DNA from: Dolomitihabitans soli
GTDB taxonomy: Bacteria > Actinomycetota > Actinomycetes > Streptosporangiales > Streptosporangiaceae
NCBI RefSeq assembly: GCF_022213955.1
Contig: NZ_JAKNTW010000001.1
Location: forward strand, 992,001 to 1,056,000
Length of the DNA: 64,000 nucleotides
Direction: 5' to 3'
In this document: one piece after another, positions 43,336-51,751 of the stretch
Layout of the letters: every line of letters begins with the position of its first letter
How positions within the stretch are numbered: position 1 is the stretch's first letter
Program-made: the position numbers and the translations under genes
Notes under the pieces: generated by a model
Database searches by the model: none
The model's input: only the letters and a program-made list of their open reading frames with translations
Told to the model about the DNA's origin: nothing

Positions 43336-43952
43336 CAGCGGGTGCCCGTGGCGCGCAGCGCTTCCAGGATGAGTGCGGTGGACGCGGCGCCCGGGTCCTC
43401 GTGACCGGCGCTGCGCGGCCCGAGGTAGCTGGCCCTGCCCTTGCGCGCCGTCAGCGGGATCGTGGCCGCCGCCCCCTCCAGGGCCGCGCGCGCCGCCGCC
43501 TCCGGCGCGTCGCCCCCATCCCGTACGGCCTGCGAGAACGCTCGTACGGCAGGCGCCAGCGCGTCGACCATCGTCTTGTCGCCCTCCTCGGCGGAACCCA
43601 GCTTCTGAACCCCGGCCAGGGCCGCCGCCAGCGCCTCCGCGAGCAGTTCGGGTGACACCTCGGGCGCGTCGCCCACCGCCTTGCCCATCTCGCGGAACGC
43701 CGTGCCGTACAGCGGGCCGGACGCTCCGCCGACCTTGCGGATCAGGGTGCTCCCCGCGAGGACGAGGGCCGCGCCGGGGGAGGCGGGCGGCTTGGCGGCC
43801 AGGGCCTCACGCACCGCCTTGAAGCCCCGGTCGAGGTTCGCGCCGTGGTCGGCGTCGCCGATCGCCGCGTCCAGCTCGGTGAGATGCTCCCGCTGGACGG
43901 CGACGACGTCGGTGATCTCCTCGAACCAGGCGGTGAAGAACGGCGTGTCCAC
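43335..43952 (-). CDS. dhaL: Dihydroxyacetone kinase ADP-binding subunit DhaL
   Basis: 205 residues with the nucleotide/Mg motif I-G-D-A-D-H-G-A-N (Asp triad) and G-G-A-S-G-P-L-Y-G-T-A-F. It carries tightly bound ADP that DhaM rephosphorylates. GTG start with GGGAG. It lies 20 bp after dhaK. Confidence 0.9.
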   Translation of the reverse strand: MDTPFFTAWFEEITDVVAVQREHLTELDAAIGDADHGANLDRGFKAVREALAAKPPASPGAALVLAGSTLIRKVGGASGPLYGTAFREMGKAVGDAPEVSPELLAEALAAALAGVQKLGSAEEGDKTMVDALAPAVRAFSQAVRDGGDAPEAAARAALEGAAATIPLTARKGRASYLGPRSAGHEDPGAASTALILEALRATGTR

Positions 43953-43972
43953 GAGCGGCTCCCAGGTCTAGG

Positions 43973-44965
43973 TCAGCGGCCCCAGCGCAGGCCGGGCGTC
44001 TCCACCGGAGCGTCCCACAGGCGGGTCAGCTCGTCGGTGAGGCGGCACACGGTGATCGAGAAACCCTGCATGTCGAGGCTGGTGACGTAGTTGCCGACCA
44101 GGCTGCGGGTGATCTGCGCGCCGCGCTCGCGAAGGTAGGAGTCGACCTCGGCGAAGGCGATGTACAGCTCGATCAGCGGGGTGCCGCCCATGCCGTTCAC
44201 CAGCACGAGGTTCTCTCCCGACAGCCCGAGGTCGTCGTGGATCGCGGACAGCGCGGCGCGGACGAGGTTACGGGCGGGCGCGGCCGGCACCCGGGTCCTG
44301 CCGGGCTCGCCGTGGATGCCGATGCCCAGCTCGACCTCGGTCTCGCCGAGTTCGAAGGTGGGCTTGCCCGCCGCAGGGGTGACGCAGGGCGACAGGGCCA
44401 CGCCGAACGAGCGGCTGCGCGCGTTGACGTCCGCGCCGACCGCCGCCACCTCGGCCAGCGGGGCGCCCGTCTCGGCGAGCGCGCCCGCGATCTTCTCCAC
44501 GAACAGGGTGGCGCCCGTGCCCCTGCGCCCGGCGGTGTAGAGCGAGTCCTGGACCGCCACGTCGTCGTTGACCAGCACGCTGGCCACCTCGACGCCCTCG
44601 TCGCCGGACAGCTCGGCGGCCATCGTGAAGTTGAGCACGTCGCCGGTGTAGTTCTTCACGATGTGCAGCACCCCGGCGCCGCCGTCCACCGCGGAGGTGG
44701 CCTCCACCACCTGGTCGGGGACGGGCGAGGTGAAGATCTCACCCGGGCAGGCCGCGTCGAGCATGCCGTACCCGACGAAACCGCCGTGCAGCGGCTCGTG
44801 CCCCGAGCCGCCGCCGGAGACCAGCCCCACCTTGCCCGGCCTGGGCCCCGAAGCCCGGTAGATCACCCTGTTCTCCTGGTCGACACGGAGGCTCGGATGG
44901 GCGGCGGCCATGCCGGCCAGCGCGTCGGTGATGACGGTGTCCGTGCCGTTGATGAGCTTCTTCAT
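43973..44965 (-). CDS. dhaK: Dihydroxyacetone kinase substrate-binding subunit DhaK
   Basis: 330 residues. It begins M-K-K-L-I-N and has [15 protein letters not shown], and the histidine that binds dihydroxyacetone covalently in G-I-G-I-H-G-E-P-G (near residue 217). First gene of dhaKLM. It makes dihydroxyacetone phosphate for glycolysis. No regulator (DhaR/DhaS) is next to it. Confidence 0.92.
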   Translation of the reverse strand: MKKLINGTDTVITDALAGMAAAHPSLRVDQENRVIYRASGPRPGKVGLVSGGGSGHEPLHGGFVGYGMLDAACPGEIFTSPVPDQVVEATSAVDGGAGVLHIVKNYTGDVLNFTMAAELSGDEGVEVASVLVNDDVAVQDSLYTAGRRGTGATLFVEKIAGALAETGAPLAEVAAVGADVNARSRSFGVALSPCVTPAAGKPTFELGETEVELGIGIHGEPGRTRVPAAPARNLVRAALSAIHDDLGLSGENLVLVNGMGGTPLIELYIAFAEVDSYLRERGAQITRSLVGNYVTSLDMQGFSITVCRLTDELTRLWDAPVETPGLRWGR

Positions 44966-45137
44966 CGCGGGTCCTAACTGACGGTTGTCTCCGAGACGAC
45001 ACCTGCCCGCTGACGCCTCGCCGCAAGCCTGGACCCGGACGATTCGGGCCGAGGCGGTTGTCGGAAGGGCACTGACTTCGAGGAAGATCCGGAGTTAGGC
45101 TCGCGGGGTGGGGACACCGCCGCGAGGGAGCCGATCC

Positions 45138-46295
45138 ATGTCCGTGGAGTTCAGCCCGTTCGACTACGCCGTCAACGAGAACCCGTTTCCGATCTACGCC
45201 AGGCTCCTTGACGAGGCGCCGCTCTACCGCAACGACGACGACGACTTCTGGGCGCTGTCCCGGCACGCCGACGTCGGCGCGGCGCTGCCGGACAGCGCCC
45301 GCTTCTCCAGTTCGCACGGGCCGCTGCTGAACCGCCCCCCATGGGGGCCGGACGCGGCCTCCGCGGTGTCGTTCGTCGCGATGGACCCGCCGAGCCACAC
45401 CGCGCTGCGCACCCTCGTGTCACGCGGGTTCACCGCGCGCAGGGTCGCCGACCTGGAGCCGCGGATCAGGGACATCACCCGCCACCACCTGACGGAGGCG
45501 CTGGACCGCGGCGCCTTCGACTTCGTCGAGGACTTCGCCGTACGGCTGCCGCTGGACGTCGTCTCCGAGCTCGTCGGGGTCCCCGAGGCCGACCGGGACG
45601 ACGTGCGCCGCCTGGCCATGCTGTCGCTGCACCGCGAGGACGGCAGCCAGGACGTCTCCCCCGAGGGCGCCGAGGCGCAGGCCGCGCTGTTCGGCTACTA
45701 CAGCGACCTGGTCGCCGAGCGGCGCAAGGATCCCGCCGACGACCTCGTCTCCGTGCTGGTCGGCGACCTGCCCGACCACGAGGTCATCCCGATCCTCTTC
45801 GTCCTGCTCGCGGCCGGCAGCGAGACCACCACCAACCTCCTCGGCCACGCGTGGTACTGGGCCTGGCGCTTCCCCGACCAACTCGCCAGGGCCTTCGACG
45901 ACGTGCCCGCCTGGGTCGAGGAGACCCTGCGCTACGACCCGCCCGCCACCGGCGTCGCCCGCCTGCTCACCGAGGACCTCGACCTGCACGGCGAGCGCGT
46001 CCCCGCCGGATCCAGGATGTGGCTGCTCATCGCGGCCGCCAACCGCGATCCCCGGGTCTTCACCGATCCCGACCGCTACGACCTGGACCGCGACACCAGC
46101 CAGATGATCAGCTTCGGCGGCGGGCGGCACTTCTGCATGGGTTCCTCGCTGGGCCGTCTGGAGGCGCGGGTGGCGCTGGAGGAACTGGTCTCGGCCGTGG
46201 GGAGCTACGAGATCGACCCCGACGGCCTGCGCCGCTCCCACATGGGCAACGTCCGCGGTTTCGCCACCCTGCCGACCGTCGTCGCCCGCCGCTGA
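45138..46295 (+). CDS. Cytochrome P450
   Basis: 385 residues. Oxygen-activation helix L-A-A-G-S-E-T-T-T (about residue 225), E-x-x-R in E-E-T-L-R-Y-D-P, and the heme loop F-G-G-G-R-H-F-C-M-G with the cysteine near residue 333. No ferredoxin or reductase gene lies next to it. The I-helix has Ser where many bacterial P450s have His or Asp (A-G-S-E-T-T). Substrate unknown. The ATG at 45138 follows GAGGGAG; a GTG 30 bp upstream is in frame. Confidence 0.93.
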   Translation: MSVEFSPFDYAVNENPFPIYARLLDEAPLYRNDDDDFWALSRHADVGAALPDSARFSSSHGPLLNRPPWGPDAASAVSFVAMDPPSHTALRTLVSRGFTARRVADLEPRIRDITRHHLTEALDRGAFDFVEDFAVRLPLDVVSELVGVPEADRDDVRRLAMLSLHREDGSQDVSPEGAEAQAALFGYYSDLVAERRKDPADDLVSVLVGDLPDHEVIPILFVLLAAGSETTTNLLGHAWYWAWRFPDQLARAFDDVPAWVEETLRYDPPATGVARLLTEDLDLHGERVPAGSRMWLLIAAANRDPRVFTDPDRYDLDRDTSQMISFGGGRHFCMGSSLGRLEARVALEELVSAVGSYEIDPDGLRRSHMGNVRGFATLPTVVARR

Positions 46296-46382
46296 CCGGA
46301 TCCGGCGGCGAGCGGCGTACGGCGGAGCGGGAAGCGGCCCCGGCGTTCACACCAGGGAGGACGTCAACGGTACGGTTGGGCC

Positions 46383-47138
46383 ATGTCGGAGATCGTGTAC
46401 CCGCCGGTGATCTGGACGGCCATCGGCCTGTTCCGTGCGCTGGACCTGAAGATTCGTGTCGAGGGAGCCGACCGGGTGCCCCGGCAGGGCGGCGCCGTGC
46501 TGGTCAGCAACCACATCAGCTACCTCGACTTCATCTTCGCCGGATTCGCCGCCCGTCCCGCGAAGAGACTGGTGCGCTTCATGGCGAAGAAGGAGGTGTT
46601 CGACCACCGGATCTCCGGGCCGTTGATGCGCGGCATGCACCACATCCCGGTCGACCGCGCCGCCGGCGCCGGATCGTACGCCTCGGCGCTGCGGGCGCTC
46701 AAGGGCGGCGAGGTGGTCGGCGTCTTCGCCGAGGCCACCATCAGCCGTTCGTTCACCGTCAAGGAGATCAAGAACGGCGCGATCCGGATGGCCGCCGCGA
46801 CCGGCGTGCCGATGATCCCGATGGCCCTGTGGGGCACCCACCGGCTGTGGACCAAGGGTCACCCGAAGAGGCTGACCCAGCGCCACGTGCCGGTCACCAT
46901 CCTGGTCGGCGAGCCGATCTACCCCAAACGGGGTGACGACATGGCCGTCCACACCGTCGAGCTGCACGCCCGCATGTCCGAGCTCCTCGACCGGGCCCAG
47001 CGCGGCTATCCGGAGATCCCCCCGGGCGCCTGGTGGCAGCCCCGCCACCTGGGCGGCACCGCCCCCACCCCCGAGGAGGCCGAGGCAATGGACAAGGCGG
47101 AGGCCGACCGCCGCCACTCCACGGACACCCCCGGCTGA
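46383..47138 (+). CDS. 1-acyl-sn-glycerol-3-phosphate acyltransferase family protein (PlsC-like)
   Basis: 251 residues. The catalytic motif is N-H-I-S-Y-L-D (NHxxxxD form, near residues 43-49) and the second motif F-A-E-A-T-I-S replaces the usual FPEGTRS (glutamate kept). It probably acylates lysophospholipids or other lipids at the membrane. It lies 87 bp after the P450 on the same strand and may be co-transcribed. Confidence 0.87.
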   Translation: MSEIVYPPVIWTAIGLFRALDLKIRVEGADRVPRQGGAVLVSNHISYLDFIFAGFAARPAKRLVRFMAKKEVFDHRISGPLMRGMHHIPVDRAAGAGSYASALRALKGGEVVGVFAEATISRSFTVKEIKNGAIRMAAATGVPMIPMALWGTHRLWTKGHPKRLTQRHVPVTILVGEPIYPKRGDDMAVHTVELHARMSELLDRAQRGYPEIPPGAWWQPRHLGGTAPTPEEAEAMDKAEADRRHSTDTPG

Positions 47139-47422
47139 CGCGGGCGTCGTCCGCGCCGAACCATCGCGGGAGAGCACGCGTCTGGTGCCACTCGTGGAGC
47201 ACCGGCAGGCGGGTCGCGACCTTCACCCGGCGTCAGTGGTTCCTGCCGAGGGCAGGTCCTCATCGCGGACCTCTGCGACACCCCCGGCCTGGCGACGCAC
47301 CGGGAGCTGACGCCGGGCCCGCCGTTCGCCGGTTGCGAGCGGGGTCATCGCGAGACCCGGGCGGGCCGCCGGCTCCCAGGCCACGTGCGAGATGCTCGTG
47401 CGCGTGGCATCCACAGTCGAGG

Positions 47423-47563
47423 AGAGCTGTCAGGGCCGTCGCGTCCGGGGTGATCGACACCGCGCGGATGGTGACGCACACCGAGCCGCTCGACCGCTTC
47501 GCCGACGCCGTTCAGCTCACCAGGGACCGCGCTGGTCTCAAGGTTCAGGTCCGGCCTGTGTGA
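47423..47563 (+). pseudogene. C-terminal remnant of a zinc-type (MDR) alcohol dehydrogenase
   Basis: The last 46 codons read G-V-I-D-T-A-R-M-V-T-H, E-P-L-D-R-F-A-D-A and G-L-K-V-Q-V-R-P-V-stop, the typical end of MDR dehydrogenases. No other part of the gene is present upstream. The rest of 47139-47422 shows no gene, so this is a decayed copy. Confidence 0.7.
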
Positions 47564-47603
47564 CCCCTGTGATTGGTGGGGCTGATGATGCCAGGATGTC
47601 CGC

Positions 47604-48431
47604 ATGTCTGGTTACGCGGACGCGGACACCGGCCTCACCTGGGTGCCCGCCACCCCAGGACACGAGCTCGCACTCGACGGGGACACGCTGGTCTGCAGGG
47701 ACGACGGAGGGCGGCGGCTGAACACCGTGCCGGGCGCGGTCCGGCGCAGCGCGGTCGCACAGGAACTCCTCGCCCTGCGCGACCATCTGGAGCGGCACGC
47801 GCGTGAGTGCCACGCGGCCGTGGAGGCGTGGATGCTCGGCGCACAGTCCGTGCCCGCCGCACTGATCCGCCAGGTCTGGGCCGACCCCGCCTGGCGGGAC
47901 CGGCTCAGCGGCCTGGTCGTCATCCCCGAGCCCGCCGGCCGGCCCCGGCTGCTTCGCCGGCCCGCCGACCTGGCCGGGGCCGAGCGGGCGCTGATCCCGC
48001 ATCCGCTCCTCCTCGCCGATCTGGCGGAGCTGCGCCGGCTCGCCGCCGACCTCGGCGTCACCCAACAGGTTCCGCAGCTCTCCCGCGAGATCCACACCAG
48101 GCCGCCGGGCGCCGCGGGCAGGAACGTCACCGACTACGCCGGAGCGTACTTCGCCGAACTCGGCCACGCGGCCGACCGTGCCCGGAGCCTGGGATTCGAG
48201 CCACGCGGCGGCTACGCCGTCTGCCGCGTCGCCGACCGGGCCAGACCCGTCCAGGCCCGCTACTGGCTGGGCGCCTGCGCCCTCGACGCCGAGACCTGGA
48301 CCGGCGAACTGGCTTGGGTCGGCCCGGACGAGCACCCGATCGACATCCAGGACGTGGGACCGGTCGCCTGGTCGGAGGGGATACGGATGGCCCAGCTCAT
48401 CCACGCAGGCAGAGTCGCGGAGGAAGACTGA
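47604..48431 (+). CDS. Short DUF4132-like protein
   Basis: 275 residues. The middle resembles the C-terminal domain of DUF4132 (MolR-like) proteins: W-A-D-P-A-W-R-D-R-L-S-G-L-V (about 98-111), H-P-L-L-L (about 140), and V-T-Q-Q-V-P-Q-L-S-R-E-I (QPF-Q-L-R-type motif, about 160-171). Full DUF4132 proteins are several times longer, so this is a stand-alone or truncated version. It is followed by a 947-residue protein on the same strand. DUF4132 proteins often occur near MoxR AAA+ ATPases, but none is in this window. Function unknown. Confidence 0.65.
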   Translation: MSGYADADTGLTWVPATPGHELALDGDTLVCRDDGGRRLNTVPGAVRRSAVAQELLALRDHLERHARECHAAVEAWMLGAQSVPAALIRQVWADPAWRDRLSGLVVIPEPAGRPRLLRRPADLAGAERALIPHPLLLADLAELRRLAADLGVTQQVPQLSREIHTRPPGAAGRNVTDYAGAYFAELGHAADRARSLGFEPRGGYAVCRVADRARPVQARYWLGACALDAETWTGELAWVGPDEHPIDIQDVGPVAWSEGIRMAQLIHAGRVAEED

Positions 48432-48821
48432 GCGGCCGCCGGCGGACCCGGGTCCGCTTGAGCGTCAGGCCGGGCGGGCCGGGTTCGATCGTGCGCGTCG
48501 AGCCGGTGGTCGCGTGTAGGGCGGGGCCGGGGACGTCTATGGGCGTAGGGCCGGTGGCGGGTGCCGGAAGGGCGACCCGGTCCGTACGCGACCGGATCGC
48601 CGAACCGAGGGCGGGGGTCGCCGGAACGGAGAAGTGGCGGATTCGCCGGTGCGGAAGTGGTGGCCGGATCAACGGTCGGCAGGTTTTCTGAGTGTGGGAT
48701 GGGGCGTCGAATTCGTGGTCGGAGGGGAACGGGTGGGCGGTTTCGTCCGGGTTGGTAGGGGTTCGGGGCGGTTTTCGGGAGGAGAGGAGGGCTCCCTTCG
48801 TCTCGGCGGGCGGGGCGGGCG
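48432..48821. other. Intergenic region, nothing definite
   Basis: 390 bp between two plus-strand genes. Purine-rich text near 48770-48820 supplies a GGGCGG-like leader for the next start. No coding signal, hairpin or promoter was recognised. Confidence 0.4.
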
Positions 48822-51665
48822 ATGAAGGCTGAGTTCGGAGTGGCGGGGGAGCCGGTGCTGGCCAGGGGTTACCGCCACCCCCTGCTCGGCGACAGGGTCG
48901 TCGTCCGGCTGGTGGCGGAGAGCGCCGCCCCCGCCGAGGACCTGGCGATGGGTGTGCTCGGGTTCGGCGATCCCGAGAGCTCCACACCGGTGGCGCGGTG
49001 CCGTACGCATGACCTGGGCTACCCCGCCTGGGCGCTGGCGCACGACCCCGCCAACGCGGCCGTGGCCCTGGGCGCGGTGCCCGGGCTGGAGCGGGCCGCG
49101 CGGCTGGCGGGCGGCAAGCCGGGCCTGGCAGCCGCGGCGTACGCCGTCATCGCCGCCCGGCTGCCGCCCCTCCACCTGCCCGCCTTCTGGGAGCAGGCCG
49201 GGCGGCACTATCTCGCCGCCGGTCAGCCTCAGCACGCGGGGACGATGTTCGGCCATGCCCGCGAGGCGGAGAGCGCGCACGAGCTGGAGGTCGCCGAACC
49301 CGACCGGCGTGCCGTGTTCCTGGAGTTCGCGCTCGCCGGCGCGCTGGCGGGCAAGGCCATCGCCGCCTATACGGCCGAACTCACCAGACGGCACGAACCC
49401 GGCCAGGCCTACCGCGAACTCCTCGTCCTCGCGGAAAGGCACACGCTCGGCGGGTTGCCGCCCTGGACCGGCCTGCCCAAGCAACTGCGCGCCCTGGCCA
49501 CGGCCGCCGGGCTCGACGGACCGGCGGAGGAGCAGCGGGTGCTGGCGGACCTGCTCGGCATGCCCGCCGTACGCTCCGCGCCGCCCGGCTTCTGGGAGGC
49601 CTACCGGACCAGGCTCGTACGGCTGGCGAAACGGTCGGCCGAGCTGCGCCGCACCCTGCTCCACCTGTTCCCGGAAGCCGCCCCCGACGACTGGTGGCTC
49701 GACTTCCTCGACGAGGCCGGCGCGCTGCGCGACCTCTTGCGCGGCCAGGCCGACCCGTCCGGCTGGCTGACCCGGATGGCCGCCCACCTCAAACGCGGCC
49801 ACCGCCCCGCGCGCGCCCCCGCCCGCCTGCTCGACCTCGTGTCCCGCCTCCCTCCGGGAGCCCAGCCCGTACGGCTGGCCGAGGGCTCCTCCTGGCGAGG
49901 CAGGCACCTGGACGCGAACCTGCTCGCCGCCTGCCTCGCCGCCCGCCTGCCCGTCGCCGACCCGTCTCCCGGCCTGGCCATCGACCTGCGGGTATGGCTG
50001 TCCGCCCGCGATCGCGACCTCACCGCGGTGGCCGCCGATCCCCGCTACGCCGCGCTCCTGCGCGTCGCCGTCGACGCCTACGCGGTGGAGCGGGGCGTCG
50101 CGGAACTCCTGGCGGTCACCGCTCTGCGTCCGCTGGCCCGCGACTGGATCCTCGCCCAGGCCGCCTCGGTGGCCCACGGCGGCCTCGCCGACGCCAGGAA
50201 CGCGGTGACCAGGCTGCGAACCGTCATCACCCCGCACGCGCCGATCGAGCCCGCCGCTGATGGAGGCGCAGAAGTGCCGACCGCGACCCTTTCGGAGGTG
50301 CGGCTGGCGGTCGAGCGGATCGATCTCGCGCTTCCGCTGCGCCGTACGCTCGTCGCGGGCATCTTCGACGAACTCGGCTGGGACGCGCTCGACGACGCCG
50401 CCGACGCGCTCGGCCGCGACGCGGAGATCACCGTGAGCTGGCCCGTGCTCACCCTCTACACCAGGCACCGGGCCGTCGCCGTGGGCCCGGAGGGGCCGGT
50501 CGCCGAGCACGACGTGCGGGTGCCGCCGGCCGCGCACGACTTCACCGTCGTCTACTCGGGCGGTGAGTTCCTGGTCGCCTGGTACGACGGGCACTCGCGG
50601 CGCGGCTACTGGTCGCACCAGCGCGCGCGGATCCGGCCGCTCGACGGGGCGGGCCGCTCGGTCGACGCGCGCGCCAAGTACGGCTACGCCTTCCTCACGG
50701 GGGACGGAGCCCGGATCATGGGACACACGCCGCTGCGCCCGGGGGACATGCGCGTGGAGCCGACCCCCCGGCTGCTGTCGGACGGCACGACCTACTGGGC
50801 GCAACCTGCGGAATGGCGCCCCGAACTCCGCGAACTCCGCGAACTCCGCGAACTCCGCGAACTCCACCTCGCCGCCGGTGCGCCGGGCGGCCGGGTCGCC
50901 GGAGCGTTCGGCGGGCGTCCGTCACCGGCGGACCGGGAGACCAGGATGCCCGGCGGCCGTTCGCCGTCCTCGGATCCGGCGGCGGGGGACGGGTGTTCGT
51001 CGCCCGGCTTCCTCGACGACGCGGCGCTCCCCGATGGCCACGCCTGGGCGGTCGGGGCGTGCACTCTGGCACCCCTGCCCCCCGGCGTACGGCACGCGCC
51101 GCTGGGCACGGACGGCGAGCGTCTGGGTTTCCGGGTGAGCACGGACGGGGAGGGCGGATTCCGGATCGAGGGGGTGGACGGGCGGCGCGCCGACCTGCGG
51201 ATCAGGGACCGGCTCACCCCCTGGGGGCTGATCTCCCTGCCCGGCGGGGCGCCCATGGTGGTGGCCGGCGATTCGATCGTCTGGCTCATCGACCCCGCCG
51301 ACGGGGCGGCGCACTGGCGGACCTCGACGGGTCGCAACGAACACTGGACCCCCGGCGCGGCCGGCCACGCGACGCGCGGCACCCCGATCGTGCCGCCTCC
51401 GGCCTTCTGGCACTTCCTCACGCCCCGCGACCCCGCCGGATCGGCCGCCCTGCGGGCCATCACCTCCGGCGCAGTCCGCTCCCTGCTGGCCGCGGCCCTG
51501 ACCGATCTGGCCCGCGACCCCGGACGTCCCGACGTCCCCGCCCTCGACCAGGCCGTCGCCCGGCTCGTCACCCACCCCCGCCTGCGCCGCGGCCTGGCGG
51601 GGGTCACCCGCCACGCCGCCGAACTCCACCTCGGCCTCACCCGCATGCCGCCCGCGAGACCATGA
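48822..51665 (+). CDS. Large protein of unknown function with (ELR) repeat
   Basis: 947 residues, no family recognised. No signal peptide or membrane segment. The first 450 residues are helix-rich with a TPR-like text (H-Y-L-A-A-G-Q-P-Q-H-A-G-T-M-F-G-H-A-R-E-A-E). A middle region (about 530-640) has beta-rich text with W-Y-D-G-H-S-R-R-G-Y-W-S-H. After an (E-L-R) repeat and a Gly/Pro linker (665-730), a C-terminal domain contains D-S-I-V-W-L-I-D-P-A-D-G and F-W-H-F-L-T-P-R-D. It forms a pair with the DUF4132-like gene 390 bp upstream; a joint role is inferred from position only. Confidence 0.8.
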   Translation: MKAEFGVAGEPVLARGYRHPLLGDRVVVRLVAESAAPAEDLAMGVLGFGDPESSTPVARCRTHDLGYPAWALAHDPANAAVALGAVPGLERAARLAGGKPGLAAAAYAVIAARLPPLHLPAFWEQAGRHYLAAGQPQHAGTMFGHAREAESAHELEVAEPDRRAVFLEFALAGALAGKAIAAYTAELTRRHEPGQAYRELLVLAERHTLGGLPPWTGLPKQLRALATAAGLDGPAEEQRVLADLLGMPAVRSAPPGFWEAYRTRLVRLAKRSAELRRTLLHLFPEAAPDDWWLDFLDEAGALRDLLRGQADPSGWLTRMAAHLKRGHRPARAPARLLDLVSRLPPGAQPVRLAEGSSWRGRHLDANLLAACLAARLPVADPSPGLAIDLRVWLSARDRDLTAVAADPRYAALLRVAVDAYAVERGVAELLAVTALRPLARDWILAQAASVAHGGLADARNAVTRLRTVITPHAPIEPAADGGAEVPTATLSEVRLAVERIDLALPLRRTLVAGIFDELGWDALDDAADALGRDAEITVSWPVLTLYTRHRAVAVGPEGPVAEHDVRVPPAAHDFTVVYSGGEFLVAWYDGHSRRGYWSHQRARIRPLDGAGRSVDARAKYGYAFLTGDGARIMGHTPLRPGDMRVEPTPRLLSDGTTYWAQPAEWRPELRELRELRELRELHLAAGAPGGRVAGAFGGRPSPADRETRMPGGRSPSSDPAAGDGCSSPGFLDDAALPDGHAWAVGACTLAPLPPGVRHAPLGTDGERLGFRVSTDGEGGFRIEGVDGRRADLRIRDRLTPWGLISLPGGAPMVVAGDSIVWLIDPADGAAHWRTSTGRNEHWTPGAAGHATRGTPIVPPPAFWHFLTPRDPAGSAALRAITSGAVRSLLAAALTDLARDPGRPDVPALDQAVARLVTHPRLRRGLAGVTRHAAELHLGLTRMPPARP
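50822..50866 (+). repeat. 9-bp tandem repeat encoding (ELR)n
   Basis: Five units of CGAACTCCG, the last ending in A, stand head to tail inside the 947-residue gene and add three residues per copy. The unit keeps the frame, so slippage would vary a flexible linker without breaking the gene. Confidence 0.9.
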
Positions 51666-51751
51666 CCCACCCGGCGGCCGACGTGGTTCGCCCGGGCGGG
51701 GCAGGATGACGGCAGCGGCCCCGGGCGTCGTCGTGGCCGGGAGGCGTTTCC

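Noticed and set aside
48669-50867. A 732-codon minus-strand frame opposite the 947-residue gene
   Set aside because: Its text is Gly/Arg/Val-rich antisense composition, with no domain, and the plus-strand gene has normal third-position bias.
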